64,000 bases of DNA from Colwellia psychrerythraea (lineage in GTDB: Bacteria > Pseudomonadota > Gammaproteobacteria > Enterobacterales > Alteromonadaceae). The stretch lies in NCBI RefSeq assembly GCF_000764185.1, contig NZ_JQEC01000044.1, forward strand, positions 1 to 64,000, read 5' to 3'. The notes beneath the pieces are model-generated. The model was not told the origin of the DNA. It did no database searches and saw only the letters and a program-made list of their open reading frames with translations. The position numbers and the translations under genes were made by a program. The stretch's first letter is position 1, and each line of letters begins with the position of its first letter. This document shows positions 8,501 through 17,250 of the stretch, one piece after another.

Positions 8501-10663
8501 AAACTCCCAAAAATAACGACGGTCTTCTCTCACTAACTTAACGTCTAAGGCGTCGCTTTGGGTTAATTCACCCTTTGCATTTGTGGTAACCACATCAAAA
8601 GTAACTCGGCTATTGTGCTCAGGATTATTTTTAAAATGAGGTTTAATACCAATAAGCTTATTACCTGAAATAACGGTTGTTTGATGACGTCTTGAAATGG
8701 CTCGACCACCTGTTTCAAACAAACTTGCTTGTAATGTTACTTGTACTGGTGATTTAACCTTAGCCCAGCGGTTTTCTATGGTGATCGCTGTTTTCCCTTG
8801 AGAGTCTAGTTTTACGTCAGCTAATTTATATTGTTGGCTGAGATTCTTTTCAATAATATTACCAAACTGAAAGTCTGTTAAGGTTTGAAATGGCTGACGC
8901 TGCGGACTTATTGCGATGCGTGACTCAAAACGATTCCCCGATGCTGGCGCACCATATAAATATTCTCCTAAAACATTAACGGTTAAGTTGTCTTTAAGCT
9001 GGTAAATTTTAGCGGTTTCGCCTTGGTTAAAGCTAAGTTTCAAACGCTCAGGTAGAAATTCTTCTACTTTAAATTTATAACTAGTTAATACATTTTTATA
9101 TTTACGAATTTCTAACAGCCAAGCTCCTGTTTTTGCATCCTTTGGAATAGTAAATTGCTGATAAAAGTAACCATCACTGTCACTGCGCCAGGTAAAATCT
9201 TTAGCCGTTTGACCGCTGGGATCTTTTATGCTCGCTTTTAGGGCTATAGCCTTAATGCGTTGACCGTCTTGATCTCGTAATAAGGCATTAAAATCAATCG
9301 ATTCACCTGGTCGATATAGATCACGAGCACTATACACAAAGATTTCATCGGCAACAAAAGGACGTTGTGCAAGGGTGAAGTTTGATAAGTCTAATGCTGG
9401 CCCCTTAAGAGAAACTACAGAAAGAGATTGTTCAGAATGAGCAACAATATACCTGGCACCACTATTTGTTCTGAGTGTGCCTAAACCGTCGGGCGAGCTT
9501 TTAAATTGATCTAGTTGTTTACCGCTATTATTTAATAAAGTGACTTCTACTGCTGCAAGTGGTTTTTGATCGGTTAAACTATTTAAAGCAACTTCTAATT
9601 GGTTTTTATAAACGCGTACATGCATGCCTATATCGGTCACCATAAAGTGAGTCATAGAAATTTTTTGAGAAACGTTGCTAGCTTGAGTCATTACCGCAAG
9701 GTAAATACCCGCAGAGGATAAAGGCTCAATATCTTGGATTGGCAAATTAAAGGTACGACGCTTATTTTTTTGCCCATTAAACTGATATCGTGCCGAATAA
9801 ACTAATTCAGTGCGGCTAATACTGTTTTGTACGTAATAACGGTTAATTTTATCTTGAAAACGACCTTGATTTGATAAAAATTGCACAACTTTATCATCAG
9901 GTACTTTAAAGTAATCAACATTAACTTGTTTAATGTTAACTAACTCAATAGGTAAGCCGTGATGTTGCTTTAACGGTAAAAAAGAGCCTTTACTGGCAAA
10001 GTTATAACTTGGGATAATCGAACGAGTTGTTATTGCTTTAAAGGTATCTTTTTGTAGTTTTGAGCCATTACTTGCGCTCAAACCTTTGTAAACGGTTAGC
10101 TTGTAAGTGCTTGATGGCTCAATAAAGGGAAAGTAAACCACTTTGTTATTTTTAGACAAGACAATGCTGTCATCTACCGTAGCACCAGACTTTTCAGTCA
10201 GTGAAAAATAATCATCGTGTTTCAGCTCAGGATTTAACGGTGCGGATAAGGTAACTGCGATGGCATTACCGCCATCAAAGCTACGCTCAGCAATATCCAA
10301 CACTTCAATTTTTCGGTTACTATAATCTTGCGCAACTGCTTCTTTTATAACATTGCTATCGTCTTGAATGAGCGCATCGACCGTGTTTTTTTTATTTAGC
10401 GGGTCTAGGCTCTGTTCACTTTTACTGAGTTCAGGAGGGATTGCATTTATTGGCTTTTTCGCCGGTATTTTCGCTGGCTTAAGTGCTGCATCTTTATCTT
10501 GTATTGTTGGCGATTGCTCTTTTTCAATACGGGCATCTGGGCTTGCTGATTTTTGCGTTTTATTTTCAGCTTGCGTGGCAGTACTTGCTGGTTGTTCAGA
10601 GCAAGCACTAAGCAATAATAGTAAAGGTAATATTACCTTTAATTTTGTTAGTCCTTTAACCAT
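5555..10663 (-). CDS. yfhM: alpha-2-macroglobulin family lipoprotein (YfhM-type)
   Basis: Large periplasmic protease trap that is thought to work with PBP1C when the outer membrane is breached. Residues 1-21 form a lipoprotein signal with lipobox LLSAC (Cys21). It is followed by a linker rich in Ala, Lys and Pro, then macroglobulin MG repeats, and the thioester motif GCLEQ near residue 1232 in PYGCLEQSTSSTYPWL, so the covalent trap chemistry is retained. The remainder is the thioester helical domain and a C-terminal receptor-like domain. The length of 1702 fits the family (about 1650). An AAAGAG site precedes the ATG. pbpC starts inside its 3' end. Confidence 0.93.
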   Translation of the reverse strand: MVKGLTKLKVILPLLLLLSACSEQPASTATQAENKTQKSASPDARIEKEQSPTIQDKDAALKPAKIPAKKPINAIPPELSKSEQSLDPLNKKNTVDALIQDDSNVIKEAVAQDYSNRKIEVLDIAERSFDGGNAIAVTLSAPLNPELKHDDYFSLTEKSGATVDDSIVLSKNNKVVYFPFIEPSSTYKLTVYKGLSASNGSKLQKDTFKAITTRSIIPSYNFASKGSFLPLKQHHGLPIELVNIKQVNVDYFKVPDDKVVQFLSNQGRFQDKINRYYVQNSISRTELVYSARYQFNGQKNKRRTFNLPIQDIEPLSSAGIYLAVMTQASNVSQKISMTHFMVTDIGMHVRVYKNQLEVALNSLTDQKPLAAVEVTLLNNSGKQLDQFKSSPDGLGTLRTNSGARYIVAHSEQSLSVVSLKGPALDLSNFTLAQRPFVADEIFVYSARDLYRPGESIDFNALLRDQDGQRIKAIALKASIKDPSGQTAKDFTWRSDSDGYFYQQFTIPKDAKTGAWLLEIRKYKNVLTSYKFKVEEFLPERLKLSFNQGETAKIYQLKDNLTVNVLGEYLYGAPASGNRFESRIAISPQRQPFQTLTDFQFGNIIEKNLSQQYKLADVKLDSQGKTAITIENRWAKVKSPVQVTLQASLFETGGRAISRRHQTTVISGNKLIGIKPHFKNNPEHNSRVTFDVVTTNAKGELTQSDALDVKLVREDRRYFWEFNNSEGWHYRWSDSEFVEYNSSVDTNANKASQLDVPVEYGRYRLEISDAETKTMTSVRFFAGYDWYSSWRNNQSSSQAARPDKVSLAWDKESYNAGDIAQLSIVPPKAGEALLLIESNKLLHSQRITIPAEGLNVAIEIDEQWQRHDIYASVVHLQYGDNKKRITPTRAIGLIHLPLNRESRKLELEIESAEEIYPNQSYQVKVKVDGHANQQAKLTLAMVDVGVLSLTDFDTPDVHKFFFEPRRFQVDSRDLYQNLIELNDAPLAKQKFGGDAELSRGGKKAQAEVQILSLFSGLVTVDNKGYATAAFNIPDFNGRVRLMAIAFTDDKFGSAESEMTIAAPIVSQIAMPRFLATGDQSTFALDLHNSTEQMQTLTVALTTTEPVSLSRANSNSEATASNSQEVTLAAKEKTTLIYPVSVGSQEGRAKVSLIVKGVEGYPIDRNWHIAVRSAYPALIEYKNATLAKDQSFSFSPSDYAHLKADTLEAVLSVNNRVEFNSREQMKHLLKYPYGCLEQSTSSTYPWLYANKEILDSLDLKNATNKNRLASINHGLSRIQAKALKNGSYGLWSNTSQEEHWLTAYVGDFLTDAKEQGIEVNSQQYQKTMARLTTYLKNQNGTYTNRWSESVKHYDFAYRAYAGYVLSRHNKASLAKLRDLAKHKSKDAESQLALIHLALALKNQGDDVNSQAMFDKAVVLERGTKYLSDYGSVIRDQALIIHLLIKHQYQLNYAFDTALALSKILADKKYLSTQERNALFLASISLEQGKQKDWQAQLNFNQAESVIKKAGAYSQKLSATDLQQELSLTNNSADRLYVNFSYQGVSKTKPQATTGDLTIERDYYDSKGQQIDASKLKVGDMVLVAIRVYSKRRSPDLLVVDLLPAGLELENQNLSHAIKLDSIFFDGKPASEWQKKTKILHQEFRDDRYVAAIDVGYRGTSYLFYLARAVTPGKYLVPAPLVENMYQPDKNAVGNTLNTIEITNL

Positions 10664-10851
10664 GTTTTTATCTCTTTGTTAGATACTAAAATTTGTTTTA
10701 TGACCGTCTAATACTGACGAAAAAATCTTAATAACGACTTATTTTAAAATTACTAACCATTGATTTACCATTGAAAAATGCCAATCTTTAGCTAGATAAT
10801 ACCAACTCATAGTTTTGTTGAAAAGCTTATCTTTAATACTTAAGCTTAATG

Positions 10852-11241
10852 TTAATGAACACGTCTGGCATTTGGTTTTTGTTTTACCACTCTTAATGCT
10901 AAACGCTCAGGCCATTGCCCACGGTGTTGATGCAGACAAGCCTCTTCACTATCAAAACGCACACACAGCTTAATATTTTTCACCACCACGCCAATTTTTA
11001 ATAACTGCTTTTGAATGCTTGCACGCAATACCTCATCTTGTTGTTGTGCTTTCATCACAGTAACTTCTTCATCAGTATTAAAGACACAGGTGATGACTAA
11101 ACTAGCAGGAAAGTTAGTGTAATTGGCTCGATGAGTTAGCCAAACAAATCCTGCAACATCATGTAATGATGTCTCACAGGCGATAGTTAACGCTTTACAA
11201 ACATTGTTATCAATTTTTTGGTTTGTTTTACTTAATTTCAT
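10852..11241 (-). CDS. hypothetical protein
   Basis: A 129-residue soluble protein that I cannot assign. It has no signal peptide, no membrane segment and no obvious DNA-binding motif. The middle contains beta-strand-like stretches (SLVITCVFNTDEE, KNIKLCVRFDSEEA), and the C-terminus is basic. The ATG at 11241 sits seven bases after GGAAG; a GTG one codon earlier (11244) is an alternative start. It lies alone between yfhM and the divergent yegD-like gene, so context does not suggest a role. Confidence 0.6.
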   Translation of the reverse strand: MKLSKTNQKIDNNVCKALTIACETSLHDVAGFVWLTHRANYTNFPASLVITCVFNTDEEVTVMKAQQQDEVLRASIQKQLLKIGVVVKNIKLCVRFDSEEACLHQHRGQWPERLALRVVKQKPNARRVH

Positions 11242-11437
11242 CACTAGCTTCCAATTTTATTTTAGTTATTTTAACTGCCTAAAAAATTGAACACAACAAG
11301 ACCTGTGCTCCACAGAAACTTTTTCCTCCCAAATAGGATAAATTGACTCGTAAAAAAGTACAGCTAAGACTTGAGATTCGCTTAGTTACTGAGTATGCTA
11401 CGCGACCTTTTTCTCGTCGGCATTCTCTTAGGTATTA

Positions 11438-12811
11438 ATGATGATAGGTTTTGATTACGGTACATCCAATTGTAGTGTTGCTAATATGCGCAACGGACAA
11501 CCTCACATTATTCCTTTACTTGGTAACACGTTAGACGGCGGCTCTTACATTGCTTCAAATTTATATGCGCCAAGCCGCGATGTTATTGCTAACTGGCTTT
11601 CACAGCAGTTAGCAACAGATCAACAAGCGAATTATTTAGTTGAACGTAAAAACCAAATACAAAAAGGTCAAGCGGCACTACGTGAGTTAAAATTTGATGG
11701 TATTTCAAGTGAGTTACTCTTTGGCAAAACTGCTTTGCAGCAATACCTTGAAGACCCTGAAGAGGGCTATTACATCAAGTCACCTAAGTCTTTTTTGGGT
11801 TCAAGTGGGTTAGCTCCGACACAAATTCAGTTTTTTGAAGATATTGTCGCGTGTATGATGAGTAATGTTAAAAAGCTCACTGAGCAAGTTTTACAGAAAG
11901 AAGTCACGCAAACCGTTATCGGCCGACCAATCAACTTCCAAGGTTTGCATGGTGAAGAAAGTAATAGGCAAGCTATTAGCGTATTAACCAATGCAGCAAA
12001 ACGTGTTGGCTTTAAAGATGTTGAATTTCAGTATGAACCTGTTGCCGCCGGCTTTGAATTTGAAGCATCACTCACTAAAGAAACACGAGTATTGGTAGTC
12101 GATATTGGTGGCGGAACTAGTGATTGCTCTATGTTACTAATGAGCCCCGATTTCAGTAATAATGATAATCGTAATGATCACCTACTCGCCCATACCGGTG
12201 TACGTATTGCTGGTAATGACTTTGATATTCAATTAGCCTTACAAGGCATTATGCCCAGCTTAGGCATGAACAGTTTATTAAAAACAGGAAAACCTATGCC
12301 AACCGCTAGTTTTAGGCAGGCATTGGCCATTAATAATATTAATGAGCAAACCGAATTTTATAGCGCTAAAAATAGGCGTGATATGGAACTATTAAGCCGC
12401 GATGCCCAAGAAAGCGAGTTAGTTTCTCGATTATTAACAGTCCATGATCACAAACTTAGTTATCAATTAGTCAATGGCGCTGAACAAGCCAAAATTAGGC
12501 TGTCAGAACATAACGAGCAAACAATCTGTTTAAATGATATTAGCGATTCATTATCAGTTACTGTATCGCGAGAAACGCTAAAAATAGCTAATGCTAGAAC
12601 TTTAGATAATATAGCGAGATTAATGACGACAGCGGTAGCGGAAGCACAATGTCAGCCTGAAGTTATTTTTGTTACTGGCGGCACAGCAAAATCGCCGATA
12701 CTTAGTGAGTTTTTACAGCAACAAATGCCAGGCATACCACTGATTGTGGGTGACCATTTTGGTAGTGTTACTTCAGGTTTAGCGCGCTGGGCAGAAAAAA
12801 TATATCGATAA
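11438..12811 (+). CDS. yegD: Hsp70-family chaperone-like ATPase (YegD-type)
   Basis: Actin-fold ATPase of the Hsp70 superfamily. The phosphate-1 loop is GFDYGTSNCSVA at the N-terminus, phosphate-2 is VVDIGGGTSDCSM near residue 220, and the adenosine motif is VTGGTAKSP near 410. At 457 residues it has the nucleotide-binding domain but lacks the normal Hsp70 substrate-binding domain and lid, as does E. coli YegD (450). The cellular role of this subfamily is not well established. It is monocistronic and divergent from the gene ending at 10852. The start is a double ATG at 11438/11441. Confidence 0.88.
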   Translation: MMIGFDYGTSNCSVANMRNGQPHIIPLLGNTLDGGSYIASNLYAPSRDVIANWLSQQLATDQQANYLVERKNQIQKGQAALRELKFDGISSELLFGKTALQQYLEDPEEGYYIKSPKSFLGSSGLAPTQIQFFEDIVACMMSNVKKLTEQVLQKEVTQTVIGRPINFQGLHGEESNRQAISVLTNAAKRVGFKDVEFQYEPVAAGFEFEASLTKETRVLVVDIGGGTSDCSMLLMSPDFSNNDNRNDHLLAHTGVRIAGNDFDIQLALQGIMPSLGMNSLLKTGKPMPTASFRQALAINNINEQTEFYSAKNRRDMELLSRDAQESELVSRLLTVHDHKLSYQLVNGAEQAKIRLSEHNEQTICLNDISDSLSVTVSRETLKIANARTLDNIARLMTTAVAEAQCQPEVIFVTGGTAKSPILSEFLQQQMPGIPLIVGDHFGSVTSGLARWAEKIYR

Positions 12812-12878
12812 CTAATATGTTGTTTTCACTATAGTCAAACAACCATTATAAATAGAAATTTCACCGGAGATTATAAAC

Positions 12879-13745
12879 TTGTATTCTTTTGCTCGAGTAA
12901 TATTAATAACTTTACTGATAACTACTATTACTCATGCAAATGAAATCGACTTAGTACGCTATATTGATTCAAAAGAATTCCCTGATCCCAAACAAAGCTA
13001 TTTTGTTGATTTATTAAAGCTCACTCTTGAAGCTAGCAAAGATCAATTTGGCGAGTACCAGCTACAGCCGATAAATATTGAAATGGCGCAGGCTCGAAGC
13101 TCCCTGATGTTACAACGCAATGAATATATTGACTTAACATGGCGAATGACCTCACAGCAATTAGAACAACAGCTGCAAGCTGTGTATTTTCCGATATTAA
13201 AAGGCCTGATGGGCTCTCGAATTTTTATTATCAGTAAAGACCAACAGTATCGCTTCAATAAAAACATCCCATTAGCGGACTTACAAAACCTCCATCTTGG
13301 CCAAGGCTATAATTGGCCCGATACTAGAATTTTACTCGCCAATGGTTTTAACGTTATTCAAGGTCATGATAATTTTTTGATTGATATGTTGAAAAAGGGT
13401 CGCTTTAATTATTATCCGCGAGCATTACACGAGCCTTGGCCTGAGATAGCAAGTGATAATACTCTTATCGTGGAAGAAAATTTAATGCTGAAATACCCTG
13501 CGCCAGTATTCTTTTTTGTTAACAAAGAAAATAAGCATCTACAAAAACGGTTAGCGTTTGGTTTAAGCAAATTATTAGAGTCAGGGAGGTTCGAACATTT
13601 TTTTATAAATCACCCGATTACTTCAGGCATTGTGACAAAGGCAAACGTTAGTAAACGAACTATTTTCCACTTAGAAAACCCTTTATTATCCAAAAAAACC
13701 AAAAAGTTACTAGCAGACGAACGACTTTGGATTAAGCTTAAATAA
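12879..13745 (+). CDS. periplasmic solute-binding-like protein
   Basis: A 288-residue protein with a short signal peptide (residues 1-20, cleavage likely after THA) and the overall character of a family-3-type amino acid solute-binding protein. Its segments PLADLQNLHLGQG and NFLIDMLKKGRFNYYPRAL resemble the hinge and ligand-lobe segments of that fold. No permease or ATPase gene is adjacent, so it may be a sensor or orphan rather than a transporter part. The start is a TTG at 12879, supported by CCGGAG ending ten bases upstream and by the signal peptide; no ATG fits. A strong terminator starts at the stop codon. Confidence 0.65.
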   Translation: MYSFARVILITLLITTITHANEIDLVRYIDSKEFPDPKQSYFVDLLKLTLEASKDQFGEYQLQPINIEMAQARSSLMLQRNEYIDLTWRMTSQQLEQQLQAVYFPILKGLMGSRIFIISKDQQYRFNKNIPLADLQNLHLGQGYNWPDTRILLANGFNVIQGHDNFLIDMLKKGRFNYYPRALHEPWPEIASDNTLIVEENLMLKYPAPVFFFVNKENKHLQKRLAFGLSKLLESGRFEHFFINHPITSGIVTKANVSKRTIFHLENPLLSKKTKKLLADERLWIKLK

Positions 13746-13775
13746 AAATCGACGCATGTTGCGTCGATTTATTTT
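13746..13775. terminator. bidirectional rho-independent terminator
   Basis: An 11-bp perfect stem AAATCGACGCA / TGCGTCGATTT with a 3-base loop, starting right at the stop of the solute-binding-like gene and followed by atttt. It lies between convergent genes and can serve both strands. Confidence 0.85.
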
Positions 13776-13803
13776 GCTATTTAAATTCAAAAATTAAAGA
13801 AAA

Positions 13804-14262
13804 CTATACAGGCTTAACTAGCATGGTAGTGCCAGTAATAGCAACAATAGTACACATACTATTATTCTCAATTACTGCAACATCAACATCATCGGCTAAA
13901 CGTGCATTCCAATTAATACCGGAGTAACGAATACTACCACTATCATTAGTAACACTATCAAAAACAGGCACTTGCAAACCTACCATATCACTAGAGTCAT
14001 CAGTTTTACTGCGAGAATTTTGCATGTTTTTAAGCGGTTTCCACAGCACTAAAGTAATAATAGCCGTTAAAATGCCCACCACTAAGATTTGACTTTGCCA
14101 ACCCTCAATGAGTCCTATATTGATCAAAACGCCAGTGATAACACTGGCAATAGCAAAGAATAATAACGGACCACTCAATCCCATAATGCCTAATTCAAGC
14201 ACTAGGCTTAAACCTGCGATGGCATACCAAATCAGTTGTTGGTTTTCTAAAAAAGTCTGCAT
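13804..14262 (-). CDS. NfeD-family membrane protein
   Basis: A 152-residue inner-membrane protein with three or four hydrophobic segments in the first 80 residues (LIWYAIAGLSLVLELG, LLFFAIASVITGVL, ILVVGILTAIITLVLW), followed by a small OB-fold-like C-terminal domain. This is the short NfeD form (YbbK partner, E. coli YbbJ type) that co-occurs with stomatin-like proteins, and a stomatin gene sits 36 bp upstream. The pair is thought to organise membrane microdomains or membrane protein quality control. AAGGAG precedes the ATG. Confidence 0.85.
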   Translation of the reverse strand: MQTFLENQQLIWYAIAGLSLVLELGIMGLSGPLLFFAIASVITGVLINIGLIEGWQSQILVVGILTAIITLVLWKPLKNMQNSRSKTDDSSDMVGLQVPVFDSVTNDSGSIRYSGINWNARLADDVDVAVIENNSMCTIVAITGTTMLVKPV

Positions 14263-14298
14263 ATTATTATCACTCCTTATTTTTGAATCTGACCGACA

Positions 14299-15270
14299 CT
14301 ATAGTTTCAAACTACTTGATACGGCAATTGCTTGAGCAACAGTATTAGCAATATTATCACCTGTTTTACCATCCGTTAGTACAACAGTACTTTGATTTGC
14401 TATGGCTTGATGCGCACCAATAGCATCTTGCGCTAAGGTTAAAGTTACGGCTGCTTTACCCTGTTCAGTATTCGCTGCACTACCAACCACATCTAGGGCA
14501 TTGGCATCAGCAGAAGCAACTAACCTTATTGCTTCTGCTTTACCTGTAGCCTCTAAAATTTGTGACTCTTTTGTCGCTTCTGCCGCTAATACTTGTTCTG
14601 CTTTTGCTGCTTCTGCATCAAGAACTCGCGCTTGTTTTTGACCTTCCGCTTCAGTGATGGCTGCAGTTTTAACGCCTTCAGCGGTTAAAATTACCGAGCG
14701 TTTTTCTCGCTCTGCCGTCATTTGTTTTTCCATATCTTCACGGATAGTTTGTGGCGGTGTAATATCCTTTATTTCATAACGTGTCACCATTACACCCCAA
14801 GGAGCTGTCGCTTCGGTCATAGAACCAAGAATCTGAGCATTAATGGCGTCACGATTTTGGAAGCATTCATCAAGTTCCATTGAACCAATAGCGTTACGCA
14901 TACTTGTCATCGCAAGTTGTACTACCGACATTTTATAATCGGTGATGTTATTGGTCGCTGCTGAAGCATCGGTAACTTTCATAAACAAAATACCGTCAAT
15001 ATCTAAAGTAATGTTGTCTTTAGTTATGGCTGGCTGTGAAATGATTTCTAATGATTGCTCTTTTAAATTACGGTCAGCAGCAACTGATTGCACGTAAGGG
15101 ATAATAAAATTTAAACCCGCAGAAAGGGTTTTACTGTACTTACCTAAGGTGTAAATAACATAACCTCGGTTTTGCGGGACAAAATAAATACCCTTTTTTA
15201 AAGTATATAAAATAACAACTGTAAGCCATACAACTGGGCTCGTAAGAATACTTTCAACAAGATTTTCCAT
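14299..15270 (-). CDS. qmcA: SPFH/stomatin-family protein (QmcA-type)
   Basis: Membrane-anchored SPFH (band 7) protein. An N-terminal hydrophobic segment at about 10-28 is followed by VPQNRGYVIYTLGKYSKTL, the SPFH core with DITPPQTIREDMEKQM, and a long Ala/Glu-rich coiled coil (EAAKAEQVLAAEATKES region, about 190-270). The length of 323 is close to E. coli QmcA (305). It is the first gene of a two-gene operon with the NfeD protein. The partnership is established for the families; the target here is unknown. Confidence 0.87.
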   Translation of the reverse strand: MENLVESILTSPVVWLTVVILYTLKKGIYFVPQNRGYVIYTLGKYSKTLSAGLNFIIPYVQSVAADRNLKEQSLEIISQPAITKDNITLDIDGILFMKVTDASAATNNITDYKMSVVQLAMTSMRNAIGSMELDECFQNRDAINAQILGSMTEATAPWGVMVTRYEIKDITPPQTIREDMEKQMTAEREKRSVILTAEGVKTAAITEAEGQKQARVLDAEAAKAEQVLAAEATKESQILEATGKAEAIRLVASADANALDVVGSAANTEQGKAAVTLTLAQDAIGAHQAIANQSTVVLTDGKTGDNIANTVAQAIAVSSSLKL

Positions 15271-15566
15271 AAATATCTTTTCCTTATAATTTGTGTGAAA
15301 TTTAAATTTAATTGAGAATTATTTTTAATAACACGTTAATGGACTGTTATGAGCAAAGCAAGCTATTTCACCAGCGCTGTCCGTGTAGCACGACAGAGTG
15401 GCCTAACTAAAACTAAAAGGCCCTAAGAGGAATATAATAAAGTGAAGTAACGCTATTTTACTTTATCTTTAAGCAAAACATCTGCTGGTTGCACTCAGAT
15501 TTAATTTAAGCCAACATAGCCGCTTATTTATAAAATTAACCTTAACTAAGCTGTATCTGTTCTTTT

Positions 15567-17213
15567 ATGCGATTTACTTTCAACGATATTGAGCTCAATT
15601 TAACTGCTGGTTTGCTAATAAAAGATGGTCAAACAATTAGTATCAGAGCCAAAACCTTATTAGTACTAAAGTACTTAATCGCAGAAAAAGACCATGTGGT
15701 AACAAAGCAGGCATTGCTTGCTGAGGTTTGGCACGATGTCGTGGTACAGGAGCAAGTATTAGTACAATCAATAAAAGAGATCCGTGACTTACTTGGCAGC
15801 CATGTTATTAAAACCTATCCACGCCAAGGTTATCAATGGACAGCAGAACTCAGCGAAATCACCAATGAAAGAAGTATTTTTGGAAGATCCGTTAATACAA
15901 GCTATCTAGCATTAATTACTGCATTAATCCTCCTTACCTTCATCGGTCTATTTATTTATCAGACTTCCCAAAGTAACCACCAAAGCTCCTCAAAAGAACG
16001 CTTCACTGTTGCCTTATTACCTGTAATTAATGATATGCCTGATGATATTCACGATTGGGTTCCTTTACAGGGCATGGACTATATAAGTCAAAGCTTAACG
16101 AAGAACACTCAATTACAACTGATTCCTAGAACACAGTTACTTCAGTCAATTCCATTATCTAAACAAACAAAGTTACAAAATTCAGTAAACCCTGACCCTC
16201 AAGAATTACGAGCGCTTACTCAAACGCTAAATGTGGATTTGTTAGTGCAAACGACACTTCGAGGTTATCCGCAAGATTTCCAGTTAGATTATAGTTTTTA
16301 CCTTGCTCGGCGAGTTGAACAAGGGGTTATTTTATCCTCAAATATTCGTGATGCCTTCACGCAGCTAGTGCAAAGAATTACCCAACGGTTTGCCCCAGAC
16401 ACTGCCCAAATTTCCCAGCCATATATTAGTGATTTCAGCAATGAAGCTTTTGCTCGTGGTATAGCACTTTATTTACAAAGAGATTATGTGCAAGCAACTA
16501 CCTTTTTCTCTTCTGCGCTGCAAACCAATAATGACTTATTGGCCGCCCGTCGGTTTTTAGCTGCCAGCTATATTAATAGCGGTGATACCGAACAAGGTAT
16601 TATCTTAATGAAAGAAAACATAGCACAAGCACGTCAAAAGAAAATGCCCAGAGAGGAGATTCGTAGTCATTTGATGATAGGAGTATTACTTATCCATCAA
16701 TATGAGAAAGACTCACTAACTCACCATGATTTATCTAAAGCTGAACGATATATCCTATTAACCAAAAAACTGGCAGAGCAGTATCATGATGCACTATTTA
16801 TTGCTTATGCTCATGAGGAGTTAGCTAAAATAAAACGTCTACAACTTCAGTATCACGAAGCCATTCCTTTATTAAAAAAGGCAATACAATACCATAAAGA
16901 ATTTAAAGGTAGTTACGGACAAACGCGCGCACTTATAGAGTTAGCTCTAATAGCCTATGCACAAGGTAAAACTGAACTGGGCGGCAATTATTTTACCCAA
17001 GCAACCACTATTGCCTACAAAGATGGTGTGGCAACGAATAAAGTGGCTATTTTGTTAGCGCAAGCACAAGTTGCCTTAAACGCTAAGCAGATAGAAGCTG
17101 CTCAAAATTATGCCAAACACGCTAAGAACATTGCAATTGAAGCTAAAAATAACATTTTAATCGCACGGGTAACCGCTTGGCAGGATGATAGCAACACTTA
17201 CCAAGTCAATTAA
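15567..17213 (+). CDS. winged-helix (OmpR/CadC-type) membrane regulator with TPR-like C-terminus
   Basis: A one-component transmembrane transcription regulator of the CadC/ToxR layout. An N-terminal winged helix covers about 1-100 (ETKQALLAEVW-type helix and KTYPRQGYQWTAEL wing). A single membrane segment at about 114-133 (ALITALILLTFIGLFIY) follows, then a roughly 410-residue C-terminal region with repeated alpha-helical TPR-like units. It lacks a receiver domain. A paralogue with the same layout lies at 57169-59052. Its target is unknown; neighbours give no clear regulon. The 296-bp gap upstream, divergent from the stomatin gene, should hold its promoter, but I see no distinctive sites there. 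Confidence 0.82.
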   Translation: MRFTFNDIELNLTAGLLIKDGQTISIRAKTLLVLKYLIAEKDHVVTKQALLAEVWHDVVVQEQVLVQSIKEIRDLLGSHVIKTYPRQGYQWTAELSEITNERSIFGRSVNTSYLALITALILLTFIGLFIYQTSQSNHQSSSKERFTVALLPVINDMPDDIHDWVPLQGMDYISQSLTKNTQLQLIPRTQLLQSIPLSKQTKLQNSVNPDPQELRALTQTLNVDLLVQTTLRGYPQDFQLDYSFYLARRVEQGVILSSNIRDAFTQLVQRITQRFAPDTAQISQPYISDFSNEAFARGIALYLQRDYVQATTFFSSALQTNNDLLAARRFLAASYINSGDTEQGIILMKENIAQARQKKMPREEIRSHLMIGVLLIHQYEKDSLTHHDLSKAERYILLTKKLAEQYHDALFIAYAHEELAKIKRLQLQYHEAIPLLKKAIQYHKEFKGSYGQTRALIELALIAYAQGKTELGGNYFTQATTIAYKDGVATNKVAILLAQAQVALNAKQIEAAQNYAKHAKNIAIEAKNNILIARVTAWQDDSNTYQVN

Positions 17214-17250
17214 TCTGCTTACTGATAGCTTAATTCGATAAAAGTGAATG

